From positions 37,552 to 101,551 of the forward strand of contig JBBHKE010001453.1 of the NCBI GenBank assembly GCA_037447655.1: 64,000 nucleotides of DNA, given 5' to 3'. Numbering within the stretch: position 1 is the first letter of the stretch; each line of letters starts with the position of its first letter. Positions 10,243 through 21,335 of this stretch are shown in pieces. This stretch comes from Zygnema cylindricum. Taxonomy: Eukaryota > Streptophyta > Zygnematophyceae > Zygnematales > Zygnemataceae. Made by a program: the position numbers and the translations under genes. The notes under the pieces were generated by a model. That model ran no database searches, had not been told where the DNA came from, and saw nothing but the letters and a program-made list of their open reading frames with translations.

Positions 10243-13200
10243 TTACTCACTTAGTCCAACAGCTTTTCTGCAAAACTGCAACTTAGGAGAAGGAAGGGCT
10301 TTAGTTAACATGTCAGCCACCATCTTCTCATCCGGTAAATAACACAGCTTAATGACTTTTGCAAGTACTTTTTCCCTAACAAAGTGAAGTCTAACATCCA
10401 TGTGTTTGCTTTTAAAATGATGGCTGGGGTTAGAGGCAATGGCAATGGCTGCCTGGTTGTCACACCAAATAGACTGAGGACCTGTTTGCATGTACCCAAG
10501 TTCTTGTAGAATAGACTTGACCCATAAGAGCTCCTTGAGGGCCGAAGCTGCTGCCATGTATTCAGACTCCATTGTGGATTGAGCTGTAACCTTTTGTAAT
10601 TTGCTACTCCAGCAACAAGTTCCCTCTCCAATCTTAAGCACAAAACCAGTTGTAGATTTTCGGCTTGGCATGTCCCCATAGCTGGCATCGCTCCACGTTT
10701 GTATTTTCACTTCTCCTCCTCCGAGTACAAGCTTGAGATTTCGAGTACCTGCAAGATATCTTAACACTCTTTTTGCTGCTTCCCAGTCTGCCCTTTTAGG
10801 ATTCTGCAGACTTCTACTCAACACTCCCACAGCTGCTGCGATATCAGGTCTCGTGCAGTTCATAAAATATATAAGACTTCCAACTACCTGTCTATATGGC
10901 TTTGAAGCCATAAACTCCTCCTCCCCTGACTCTAGATTCTCACAAACCATAATGCCTGAATCTGAATCCCTTCCTTCCAATTTCTGCCTGAATTCCATGG
11001 GAGTTATAGATCCCTTTACATCTTTCATTTCAAATCTTTCGAGCATGTTACCTATTGCTTCTTTCTGAGTCAACATAATTAGCCTCTTGTTTCTGTCTCT
11101 TTCTACCTGTATTCCTAAGTTGTATTTGGCCTCACCGAGGTCCTTCATCTCGAACCTAGACCGTAAAGCCGCTTTAATGCGGTTTATTTCATCCATTGAC
11201 TTACTTATTAATAATAGATCATCCACATACACAGCAATGTAAATTATCCCATCCTCTCCTTGTAGAACATATACAGAATGATCTGAGCTAATTCTCTTAA
11301 AACCTAGCCCAGTCAAAAACTCATCTAACTTCAGATTCCACTGACGCGGGGCTTGTTTTAGCCCATACAAAGATTTCATCAATCTACACACTAATTCTTC
11401 TTTTCCCTTTTCAACATACATATCAGGTTGTTTCATATAAATGGTTTCTTCTAACTCTCCATGCAAGAAAGCAGTTTTAACATCCATTTGTTGTATTTCC
11501 ATATTTTCTATAGCAGCTAGACTTAGCAAAATTCTAACAGTGGGAAATCTGACAACTGGAGAGAATGTTTCTTCAAAGTCAATACCTTCTTTTTGATTGT
11601 ACCCTTTGGCCACTAGTCTGGCTTTATACCTTTCGATGGTGTTGTTCGGGTTCAGCTTCACCTTGAATACCCATTTGCTGCCGATGGCTTTTCTGCCCGG
11701 AGGGAGATCCACCAGCTCCCATGTTTGTGCCTCCATAATAGACTTCATTTCATCGTTTGCCGCCTCGATCCACTGATTTCTCTCAGGTGATGAGAAGGCC
11801 TCCTGGATCGTTAGAGGCTCCTCTGTGGCTGCAGAAAAAACAAAGTGAGAACTTGCTTGCAGACGGCTGCTAGATCTCTTTCCCCCCGGAAATTCTGAGG
11901 CTGAGATCGTCGGCAACCTCTGATTTTTCTGTTTAGTTTGAACCGTAACTTGATCTGGTACAGAGTCTGTAGTAGTGCCTTCCACCTGAGGCGTAGCTTG
12001 TGGTGAAGCATCTTGTAGAGGAACTGTAGGAAGAGGTGTCCCACTTGCCGGTGGAAAGTAAACTCGCTGCGTATGATGAAAAATGACATATTCTTCTTTT
12101 TCTTTTGCCGGTTGATCTGGCACTTTAAAAAGGTCAACCGAATCCCGTTCATCTTTAATCTGGATATTCCTAGAGATAATCACTTTTTGTTTCTCTAATA
12201 CAAAAACTCTATAACCTTTTGCATTATCATCATACCCCATGAAAATCCCAGGTAGGCCTTTAGCCTCCATTTTCCATCTATCCTGTGAAGTATCTAAAAT
12301 AAAACATTTGCTGCCAAAGATCTTAAAGTGACTAACATCAGGTTTTTCTCCTGTCCAAAGCTCATAAGGTGTAGTGCTAACAGACCTAGAAGCAATTCTA
12401 TTTTTAATATAAACAGCACAGTTCAGTGCTTCAGCCCAGAATTTCAAATCTAACCCTTTATCTGCAAGCATGGACCGGGCACTCTCTGTTACTGTCCTAT
12501 TTAATCTCTCAGAGACACCATTCTGTTCCGGTGTATATGGAACTGTAAGATTGTGACTGATACCTTCTTGAAGGAGAAATTCTTCGAATTCCTTCGATGT
12601 GTATTCTCCCCCGTTGTCCGATCTCAACGCCAATATTGGAACTCCATGAAGCTTTTCCGCCCACGATTTGTAGTGTTTGAAGTGAGTAAACACTTCACTT
12701 TTATGTTGCATGAAATAAACTTTGGTGTACCTTGAGTAGTCATCTGTAAACGTGACCATATAGTGGACACCTCCAGCCGAAGCTACTTGTGAAGGACCGA
12801 GAACATCAGAATGTATAAGCTGCAGAACTTTTTCCGATCTATGGTCTGTTTCCTGTGGAAATGGCAATTTGTGGATCTTGCCAAGTGAACAACCATCACA
12901 TGTTTTTATAGGATGAGATGTGAGAGAGACTCCATCAACTTTTCCCGAATTCACCATTTTCTTTAGACTATCATAGTTCATGTGTCCTAATCTCTTATGC
13001 CACAACTCATTATCAGATTGAACACTGGAGTAGAGAACATCATTTTCCTTATATTCAGCCATGTCCATCCGGTACATTTTGCTAGCATCTCTAGTTCCTG
13101 TTACTGCGACTTTCCCTTTTTTGCTAACAACCTGTCTCCCTCCCTTTAGAACAACCTCAAAGCCTTTGCTCTCCACTAATGATGTAGAAAAAAGGTTTTT

Positions 13201-14409
13201 CTTAAAATCTGGAACATACAAAACATTGTGAAGGGTTCTCTCTACCGACTTTCCCCCCACATCAACCATCAAAGATACATCACCCTGAGCTGAGGTTTGA
13301 ACACTCATGCCACAAGCATAGTAGATACTCCTTGGAGAAGTTTGCTGCAGATTTGTAAAAGCCGCTTTGTTCCAACACATGTGTGCAGACGCTCCCGTGT
13401 CCATGATCCATCCTGCATCCTTTGGACCTTCCATGGCAGCCGCCATAGCAAATAAATCCGCCTCCTCTTGCTCATTGAAGCTTAGAGACTCATCTGCATC
13501 AGTTGCAGAAGCTGAGAAAAGAGCACTTCCACGGGAAGGATTTCTAGAAAAACCTTTGTGATATTGGCTCTGCTGCCAACCTGGCCTGTATAAACCTGTC
13601 TCATTAGCCCTCTTCAGCTTAGGACAGTACCTGTATCCATGACCCTTCTCAGAACAATAGAAACAAGTAGTACTAGATGGCCTATTCTGCCTCTGATTAA
13701 ACTGATGTTGATTTTGGTTAAACTGAGTCCTGTTCTGATTAAACTGATTTCTTTTGTCAAAGTCTGTTGCAAAAGCTTCAACCTTTCCTTCTCCCTCAAG
13801 GAGTTTAGAATTAGTTTCTTCCTCCAATATAAGATTGTACGCTAACTGAAATGACCAGCTAGCTTTATCGTGACTTTTTAATTGAACAGACACACCTTTC
13901 ATGCTACTTGGGAGACCTCTAATAAGCAGAGCTGCCTGTTGAAACTCAAGAAATGACCCCCCAGCAGAAGAGTGAGCATCAATGAGCGCACGAAAGTTGT
14001 CACAATACTCAACCATAGTTCCCCCCGTGTATTTGTATCCCCAAATTTTCCCAGCCACCAAGAGCTCCTCCTGAACATTCGCTTTCTCAAAAGCGGATTT
14101 CAGCGATGTCCAAATCTCGCTCGCCTTCTTCATTTTCAGTCGAGACATGACCAAGTTTTCTGAAATACAAAGAATTAGATTGTTCCTTGCCATTGAATTC
14201 TTTCTCGCCCAAGTTGGATCTGTTTCATCAAGGGAGCCATCCAAGACCCCCAATAAGTCAGCAGTTTCAAACGACGATTCAACCATCGCCGCCCAGTACG
14301 CATACTTTTGGCCATTGAAGATAGGAATTCTTGACGAAAGGCCCATAACCTGTTGTTCTACAACCACCGTTGCAGGCGGAGAACCAGCAGTAGTAGTGGA
14401 AGTAGACAT
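10243..14409 (-). CDS. Copia Gag-Pol polyprotein of element Y (1,388 aa)
   Basis: One open frame encodes all parts. Residues 1-20 are encoded by the 5' LTR. A copia-type gag spans about 25-215. The zinc knuckle CFYCSEKGHGYRYC (249-262) has intact C-x2-C-x4-H-x4-C spacing. The aspartic protease has DTGA at 337-340. The integrase has its zinc-binding region (HKRLGHMNYD...CDGC, about 470-507) and catalytic D535, D598, E634, the last two 35 residues apart as in the D,D-35-E family. RT has D976 and YVDD at 1061-1064. RNase H (about 1240-1370) has a WSDAS motif. The start at 14409 is chosen because it is the first ATG and because relatives H, B and N start at equivalent places. There is no frameshift or stop between Gag and Pol, so the Gag excess must arise another way, perhaps by splicing as in Drosophila copia. 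Confidence 0.95.
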   Translation of the reverse strand: MSTSTTTAGSPPATVVVEQQVMGLSSRIPIFNGQKYAYWAAMVESSFETADLLGVLDGSLDETDPTWARKNSMARNNLILCISENLVMSRLKMKKASEIWTSLKSAFEKANVQEELLVAGKIWGYKYTGGTMVEYCDNFRALIDAHSSAGGSFLEFQQAALLIRGLPSSMKGVSVQLKSHDKASWSFQLAYNLILEEETNSKLLEGEGKVEAFATDFDKRNQFNQNRTQFNQNQHQFNQRQNRPSSTTCFYCSEKGHGYRYCPKLKRANETGLYRPGWQQSQYHKGFSRNPSRGSALFSASATDADESLSFNEQEEADLFAMAAAMEGPKDAGWIMDTGASAHMCWNKAAFTNLQQTSPRSIYYACGMSVQTSAQGDVSLMVDVGGKSVERTLHNVLYVPDFKKNLFSTSLVESKGFEVVLKGGRQVVSKKGKVAVTGTRDASKMYRMDMAEYKENDVLYSSVQSDNELWHKRLGHMNYDSLKKMVNSGKVDGVSLTSHPIKTCDGCSLGKIHKLPFPQETDHRSEKVLQLIHSDVLGPSQVASAGGVHYMVTFTDDYSRYTKVYFMQHKSEVFTHFKHYKSWAEKLHGVPILALRSDNGGEYTSKEFEEFLLQEGISHNLTVPYTPEQNGVSERLNRTVTESARSMLADKGLDLKFWAEALNCAVYIKNRIASRSVSTTPYELWTGEKPDVSHFKIFGSKCFILDTSQDRWKMEAKGLPGIFMGYDDNAKGYRVFVLEKQKVIISRNIQIKDERDSVDLFKVPDQPAKEKEEYVIFHHTQRVYFPPASGTPLPTVPLQDASPQATPQVEGTTTDSVPDQVTVQTKQKNQRLPTISASEFPGGKRSSSRLQASSHFVFSAATEEPLTIQEAFSSPERNQWIEAANDEMKSIMEAQTWELVDLPPGRKAIGSKWVFKVKLNPNNTIERYKARLVAKGYNQKEGIDFEETFSPVVRFPTVRILLSLAAIENMEIQQMDVKTAFLHGELEETIYMKQPDMYVEKGKEELVCRLMKSLYGLKQAPRQWNLKLDEFLTGLGFKRISSDHSVYVLQGEDGIIYIAVYVDDLLLISKSMDEINRIKAALRSRFEMKDLGEAKYNLGIQVERDRNKRLIMLTQKEAIGNMLERFEMKDVKGSITPMEFRQKLEGRDSDSGIMVCENLESGEEEFMASKPYRQVVGSLIYFMNCTRPDIAAAVGVLSRSLQNPKRADWEAAKRVLRYLAGTRNLKLVLGGGEVKIQTWSDASYGDMPSRKSTTGFVLKIGEGTCCWSSKLQKVTAQSTMESEYMAAASALKELLWVKSILQELGYMQTGPQSIWCDNQAAIAIASNPSHHFKSKHMDVRLHFVREKVLAKVIKLCYLPDEKMVADMLTKALPSPKLQFCRKAVGLSE
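14340..14350 (-). other. Y primer-binding site, half-tRNA type
   Basis: On the minus strand GGTTATGGGCC follows the LTR end directly: 11 bases complementary to the initiator tRNA-Met anticodon arm. It is also codons for V-M-G of Gag, read in frame. Confidence 0.75.
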
Positions 14410-15450
14410 GAAAAACAGCAGAAACTATCAAAGTACCTACTCAACAGCCAACTTTGAACTGACACAAAATATGACTCAGAAAGCCAATATGCTTCAAATT
14501 TGCCACAGTGATACACAATACAGTAAACTGACAATTCCCAAAATTGCAGCCCAAATGACCCAGTAAACCATAAGATATGATGTCTGGAAGTTTCCCAAAA
14601 ACTGCCCTTAGAATATCATATTCCCAAAACTGGATAATACAAAATTGGCTAAGTCCTAAAATATATACTCACAGTGAGTGTCTACTGGTTACACTAATTC
14701 GGGTGATCGTACAACGGAACTATCCTGACTAACGACAAAGAATCCAGCCTGTACTTTACTGTACCTAGAGTACCTCCGAAAACCTAATTATTATTTTCCA
14801 AAAACCTAATTAATGAAACACTAATTTTTAATACACTAAACTACAAAACTTTGTTATTCAAATATTTTCAGGTGACGAACCGTACAAAATGTTCCAGGTG
14901 CTTAGTCACAGTAGTCGCTAAAGTCCAGCTGACTGTCGTAGTGTAATACGAAGCACCTGCGTGCTTCGTCACTTGTGGTCCCACGTGAATCACGCCTCGT
15001 CACTTGTGGTCCCACGTAAATCACGCTTCGTCACTTGCTGTCCCACGTGAATCATGATTGTGGTCCCAGGTGAATTGCGTCCGTCGACGTCTCTCAAAAT
15101 CAATGTTCATGAGTTGTACCGTACAATATATTTCCGAAATATCCGGACGTCACCATTTAACGATCATAAAACATTCCGTACCATATACTTCCAAAATATC
15201 CGTATGAATCCAAAATAGCCGTACCATATATTTTTCGAGGTATTTGGATCAGATTCCGTCCGTCCGATCTGGTGATTTCAATTGTCTGCAGCGTGACGCG
15301 TGTCGACGCCACTCCGTATAACCTGCAAAGGTACAATACACTCTATTGTACTTTGGCTACTGTAACGCTAATAAAGGTAAGTCTATTTAGATACTATTCT
15401 AAGTCTTTTGGTCTACTCTATTTACCAACTAAAGATTTCAAATCTCAACA
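14351..15450 (-). repeat. 5' LTR of Y
   Basis: 1,100 bp. The minus strand has a TATA-like TATATATTTTAGGACTTAG near 14649-14665. The final 59 bp (14351-14409) encode the start of Gag. U3 contains 31-bp tandem repeats (14966-15079). Confidence 0.95.
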
Positions 15451-18137
15451 GTGACCACACAGGTGAAAAGGGAGCACAGAGAGGAGGAGATTTTTGGACG
15501 AAAAGGACAGGGAGTTTATTCTCAATGAAAAGCTGTAGGAGAAGGAGATCCCACGGAAGCAGAAATATGTGATCGGAGCTATCCAAAAAGCTTTGGAGGA
15601 AGGTTGGAATTTTCACTCGGGTGCCTCAATGCTTATGTGCCGTGAAAAGCACTTATTTACTAAACTAAAAAAAATCCTTACTGCATAGATAGAGTATTGG
15701 GAAGGGAGAGTGGTAACTATAGATCTAGTGGGATCGGTATATCTAAAAGTGCTAGTGGAGGGTCAGACGTCCATAGTTACATTCTCACATGTTCACTGTA
15801 TACCTCAGTTAAGCAAGAATCTCATCTCTACCTTTCTCTTGGATGACAAAGATTTTGAGACTTATACTAGAAATAAAACCTTCACAACAAAGTATGATGA
15901 TGAGGTCTATTTCACTGCAGAGAAGGGTATCCAAGGAATGTTTAAGCTTAACTTGAGCAATGAAAAGAATAATGCTTATTGTCTTGGTGTTCGCCAGATG
16001 ATGATATGACATAAGTGGTTGGGACATGTGTATTTGGATAGATTGAGGGAAATGAAAAAACTGGTTGTAGTGGAAGGGATTCACTTTGGGAATAATGAAG
16101 TGATAGATGATTGTATGGCTGTGCACAAGGTAAGGCTCACAGATTGCCCTTTCCCAAATCTGCGACACATAGAGGGGAAAAGGTGTTATATATGGTACAC
16201 ACTGATATATGGCGACCGTCCAAAGTAACTTGGCTAGGAGGGAAAATATATATTCCAACCATAACCGATGACTGGTCTAGATAATCCAGAGTTCACTTCC
16301 TCAAAAGTAAGCTTGAAGCACCGATTATTTTAAAGAAAATAAAGCTCGGAGTGAGAAGTTGCATGGAACCCCTACTACGAGAGTTCAAAATGATAATGGG
16401 GGGGAGTACACATCTAATCAGTTTGAGGATTTGATGAGAGATGAGGGAGTACAACATCAAAAGACAGTCCATGAGTATCCTGAAAAAAATGGTGTAGTTG
16501 AAAGACTAAATAGAACACTAGGTGATAGTGCCCGAAGCATGCTAACAGATAAGAAAATAGGAAAATGCTTCTGAGCTGAAGCTATGAACTGTGCAAATTA
16601 CAACAAGAATAAAGTTTTTACGTTAGCTATAAAAGGCAAAACACCTTATGAGAGATGGGTTGGGAGGAAGCTGGATGTATCTCATCTAAAAGTATTTGTG
16701 AGTCAAGTGTATAGTCTGAATTTTGACCGAATGGATCGGAAACTAGATGCTAAGGGAAAGCCAAGGTATCTAGTGGAATATGATGATGATGTCAATGGAT
16801 AACGAGTGTATGATCTCGGGAAGAAAAATATCATAATGGTTAAACACCTAGTTATCATGGATGAAGGGAAGTCGATAGATCCCTTGAAATACTCTTAGAC
16901 AATTAGAATTAGATTTGACTTAGAGAATGAGCAAGAGTTATATTTTCCTGAAAGGAATGCCAGTCATCAGATTCTTGCAAATTCGAAGGAAACTCAGATC
17001 GAGGAGGAGACTCCGATGAATCCGCAAGCTCCGGTACCGTCTGAGGATATGAAGAAAGAGGAAGAAGGGCCAATTCCTATAGATGGGAGAGCAGATGACA
17101 CGGTTTGGAAAAACCCGAGATTTCCCTCCATTCCAACTTTTGAATTTGAGGAAGGATGAAGGAGCACCAAGAGGCTGCAAGAAAAACATGCAGCTCACAA
17201 GGTAACAAAGCTGTCACATCTTGATGAGAGCCTCAAACTTACTCAGAGGTAGTGAACAGTCCAGAAACTATAGATGGATTAGGGCATTAATGATGAGATG
17301 GCTTCCATTATAGAAGTTAATACATAGGAGTTAGTGGACTATCCTCCAAACAAAAAGCCGATTGGGTGCAAATGGGTGTTTAAGCTGAAACTGAACTCAG
17401 ATAATACCATTGAGAGGTACAAAGCTAGATTGGTAACAAATGGTTATACCCTAAAAGAGGGGATTGACTATGAAAAGACCTTTGTGCTGGCTGTACGTTT
17501 TCCCTTCGTAAGGATTCTCCTCAGTCTAGCGGCAGCGGTAGATATGGAGATCCATCTCATGGACATTAAAGTGGCCTTCCTCAATGGTGAGTTAGAGGAA
17601 GAGATTTTTATGAGGCAATCGGAAGACTTTGTGGAGGAAAGAGAGGAGAGTAAAGTTTGCAGACTTATTAAGTCTTTGTATGGATTGAAACAGGCTCCCA
17701 AGCAATGGAACAAAAAACTATATGAATTTTTAACCGATTTGGGATATGTTAGAATTAGCTCTAACCACTCTATTTATATTTTTGAGGATGAGGATGGGGT
17801 CATTTTATTTCCATCTATGTAGATGATTTGCTGGTATTGAGTTAGTCCATGGAAAAGATTAATAAGTTAAAGAAAGATTTCAGAAGCAAATTTGACATGA
17901 AGGATTTAGGGGAGGCAAGATATATCTTAGGAATTCATATGGAAAGAGATAAAGAAAAAATAGTAATCATATTAACTCAAAAAAATGCGGTTGGAAACAT
18001 GTGGAAAAAAAACAATTCTTTTTGAGGGATAACGCAAATAGCTGTACCACTCCCATGGACTTGAAGAAAGTAAATGATGAGAGTGTAGAAGGAGGTATGA
18101 TCATTCTTGACGAAGAAAAGAGCCCAAAAGAGAGAAA
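15451..18137 (+). pseudogene. Old copia O, part 2 (protease to RT)
   Basis: Continues O after the Y insertion. Protease has lost its catalytic Asp (FHSGAS near 15617 instead of IDSGAS). Integrase remnants occupy 15990-16800, with the second Asp (NDNGGEY) and the Glu (NGVVERLNRT) still present. RT occupies 17330-17900, with DIKVAFLNGELEEEIF, LYGLKQAPKQWN and a YVDD reached through a frameshift at about 17810. It ends near 18137 before RNase H, where a different LTR begins. Many stops. Confidence 0.85.
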
Positions 18138-18982
18138 GGTTTTTTGTTTTGGAAACCTTTAGTCCTTTTATATCTCGTGTGTGAGAAAGAGATTCCTGAC
18201 TTAGTCGTTTTTGTGTGCAAGCTGATTTGTCGTAGAAAGGTTTCTGGTGTGGTATGTAAGTCCAAAGGGAGTACACGGGTTGAGTACACTCCATGCACAC
18301 GTGTCGGTCCGTGGGGAAGTCAAGATTGTGTGTTCCAGATGATGAAAAGTACACTTTCGTTTGGGGACCGAGTTTACACGTGGAGGTTCACCTTCGGTGA
18401 TAAAAGAATGCGCGGACGGCGGACGGATTCCGCTGTCATTTTTGGAAGAGGAATATTTAATGCGCCGTCATTTAAGCGGGCGAACTTTGACCGCTTACTA
18501 TTTTATTTTAGCGGCTGCTAGTTTTAGGTGGTTGTGAATATTTGTGTACGGTTGACGGGGGGGTTTTGTTTTGATAATGTATATTGTACTGGTTGACCAA
18601 CGGTTTAGACCAGCTGCAGGTTCACTTGTATATATAGGACTTAGAATATTTTGGAGTTAGGAATTCCTTGTATGCAAAAACTGCGAAGCAATTTTTTGGG
18701 AGTCTTTGAATTTCAGGATCATTGTGATCTTTTGGCAGAGCCTTGTGAAATTATGCATGTGATTTCTTTGTTGTATATATTACATTGTGGCAAATTTGCA
18801 GACCTAGGGTGTGTCTGGTTTGCTTGGGGCTTCATTGTGAAGTTGGTCTTTTGTGGGTTTTCTGTGAGAGTTTCCTCTTTGTGTATTGAGTTTCCTCTTT
18901 GTGTATTGATTATCATGGCAACTGCCGGTGCTTCTTCTTCTTCTTCTCCTTCTTCCAGGGCACTTGTTGCCTCAGGACAATA
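18138..18982 (+). repeat. LTR of copia C
   Basis: The left edge is uncertain. The first 50 bp resemble the 3' tail of F-type elements (TTTGGAAACCTTTAGTCC), so the true LTR may start near 18190. TATATATAGGACTTAG lies at 18639-18654. It ends ...CAGGACAATA before primer-site relic AGTCACGGGCCCACC (18983-18997, 12 of 15 bases). A 19-bp unit, GAGTTTCCTCTTTGTGTAT, is doubled near 18870-18908. Confidence 0.65.
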
Positions 18983-19802
18983 AGTCACGGGCCCACCCTC
19001 ACGGATTGCGGTGTTTAATAGGCAAAAATATTTGTATTGGGCGGATTTAACTAAGTCTTACCTTAAGCAAGTGAAATTATACGATGTTGTTTCCGGTGTT
19101 CTTCCAAATATCGAACCAGATTTTGAAAAGAAAAATGAAGATGCTTTGCATGTTCTGAAATTACTCTTGTCAGAAGATTTGAACATGACATATATCAATA
19201 TCTCTACGACATTTGAAATATGGAAGGCTTTGAGGGAATCTTATATCCTAGCTAGTGAGTAGAATGAGGATATAACTGTTCAAAATATTTGGGATTATAC
19301 GTATACCGGGGGGGATATGAACTCATATTGTAATGGCTTGAAACTTATTTTGTCAAAAAATACATGTTCTTGTGGGAATTTATCCTCCCTATCATCAAGC
19401 TATGATTCTAATGAGATGGCTTCCTACTAAATATAAAGGAGCAGCGAAACAGTTAAAGAGATTAGAGAAGAAGAAATGGAATATAGTTTTAGCTCAAGTT
19501 TATATCTTAAAGGAAGAGGCCACTCAGATAGCATAAAATGATGGACGTTCATTAGAGAAGAATAAATAGAATATAGTTGTAGCTCAACCTTATATCTTAG
19601 AGGAAGAGGCCACTGAGATAGCATAAAATGGTGGACGTTTAGAAGTAGCTAATAATGCTCAGACATATAAGCCGGCTGGATTCTCCGGAAATAGGAATTT
19701 CACCCCTAATCCGAATTATAAGCAATATGATGGGTGTGTCTATTGCTTTGGTCAAGGTCATGTCTTCCGGCTGTGTCCAACATTTATAAAAGCGTGTGAA
19801 AC
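18915..19802 (+). pseudogene. Copia C gag
   Basis: ATG (18915) lies within the LTR, 68 bp before its end, and opens a Ser-rich leader (MATAGASSSS...). A stop falls at the LTR/primer-site border, and gag resumes as VTGPPSRIAVFN. The body reaches a zinc knuckle CVYCFGQGHVFRLC (19738-19779) with intact spacing. A duplicated stretch lies at 19440-19630. The reading frame is broken and the fragment ends where LTR D starts. Confidence 0.75.
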
Positions 19803-20415
19803 ATGATTTTATCGTGCTGGGTCGAAAGTGCGGTTTCACGAATTACAAAACAAAACGACGTCGAATTTAAACGGACGCGATTAAGTTATGACTTCCAATC
19901 GGATGGCTCACTGTGGAGCCGAACCTCAAAAGTGGTTATTTGGCGGTTTGAGAGCCAAAAGCGGCAAATGACACATGGAAAGCCATAATTGGACAGCGGA
20001 TATTAAAAGGGGAGCAACTACTGCTCATGAACTAACACGCGTCAGCGGAGCGACTATGCCGTAATATGAATGTACAAGAAGTAGAGCCGTACGTGTACCT
20101 TCTCGTACCTGACAATCATTTGATTTGCTAGGTACAATAGTGGTAGGTTCAGACCAGGAGCTTAGGTCTTAGAAAACTTTAGGTAACCGCCTCTCTCCCA
20201 GAGTGCATCTACATTTATAAGCCATATTTGATCAACCATAACTTAATGCTCAGGTGAACAATTTCAATGATTCTTTTCCATGTCGACTCAAGAAAGTTCA
20301 AGTTACATATGCGTGTAGTCGGTCAGAGTTTTTGCATGCCGGTGTGGCACTTATTGTCCTAGAGGCTTCATATAAGTTGGACATATTGTGGACCAATGGA
20401 GGTCACAGAATTACA
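19803..20415 (+). repeat. LTR of copia D (5' part lost)
   Basis: Related to the B and N LTRs: CCATAACTTAATGCTCAGG at 20237 and CGACTCAAGAAAGTTC. It ends CAGAATTACA, followed by primer-site relic GGTTACGGTCCCACC (20416-20430, 13 of 15). The U3 part that would hold the tRNA-like segment is missing. Confidence 0.7.
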
Positions 20416-21335
20416 GGTTACGGTCCCACCCTCTAGGAATTCCATTTTCAACGGAACAGGTTCATATTTTGGGAAACCATAATGAGGGGTGCATTGTTTG
20501 ATAAACGGCTATGGGGCATAATGAGTGGTCGTGTGCATCGGCCAACTGCAAAATTGGGAGTTCCACCATGGTTTAGAGGATCTCAATTCACAGGAGGATC
20601 TGCGAAGGCAGAGGTGGTAGAGGATGTAAGAGAAAGCATTATGCTAGACAAAAGGAAGGAGAAGGGGAAGGAGAAGGGGAAGGAGAAACTCACACTGATA
20701 GCTACTGGATTGGTTCCGGTAGTAGATGTTCAAAAAACAGAGGCAAATGATACTGAAATCTGAGATTTCAACAACACCATGGCGACTTATTTGATTCTCG
20801 GTTGTCTCACTAAAGTAGTTGCTACACCTCATCTTCATGTGGACAAGGCAGACGAGTTGTGGGAGGCTCTTGTCAACATTTACAAGAGTGGTACGATTCA
20901 GCAGTAGAAGCTGGCAGATAGAAGGTACAAACATATGTGTACAAAGGGGGAAAGATGTTAGACTTTTGTAATGACTTGACCGGGTTAATCATGGAGTTAG
21001 AGAGTGTAGGAAAAAGGGAGAACGTGAAAGAGAAGGTGAATACTTTGTTGATGAATCTCTAAGATGATTATGAAAACATTTTAACAGGGTTCAAGCTTTG
21101 CCAAATCATGAATGGATCTGCAACTTTGTTGTGTGGATGATTTTTGTTCGCGAAAGCACAATTGAGATTCGAAAGAAGGAAAGAGCGTTCAATGAGGGAA
21201 AAAGGATTCCAAGAAATCTTATGGAAACTTTGGTGGAGAAGGAAGAGGAAACCAATCAGACGGACCTGGACTGAGGCCTCCACAGGGGCTCTATCACTTT
21301 TGTAAGAAGACGGGACATTATATGGCGGAGTGTGT
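20396..21335 (+). pseudogene. Copia D gag
   Basis: Starts ATGGAGGTCACAG within the LTR (a MEVTELQV-type leader) and continues to a zinc knuckle CHFC/YHFCKKTGHYMAEC near 21293-21335. Broken by stops. Fused directly to the tail of element E. Confidence 0.7.

Larger units (their letters stand above)
9120..15450 (-). mobile_element. Copia Y: intact, very young, complete
   Basis: Two 1,100-bp LTRs (9120-10219 and 14351-15450) differ at two positions that I find. Target duplication GTGAC occurs at 9115-9119 and 15451-15455. LTR ends are TGTTG...CAACA on the element strand. A polypurine tract adjoins the 3' LTR, a half-tRNA primer site adjoins the 5' LTR, and a single uninterrupted 1,388-codon polyprotein lies between. 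Everything needed for transposition in cis appears present. It inserted into the gag region of the older copia O. Confidence 0.95.

Noticed and set aside
18651-18983. 110-codon ORF as an independent gene
   Set aside because: Most of it lies in the C LTR; only the part from the ATG at 18,915 matches other gag leaders.
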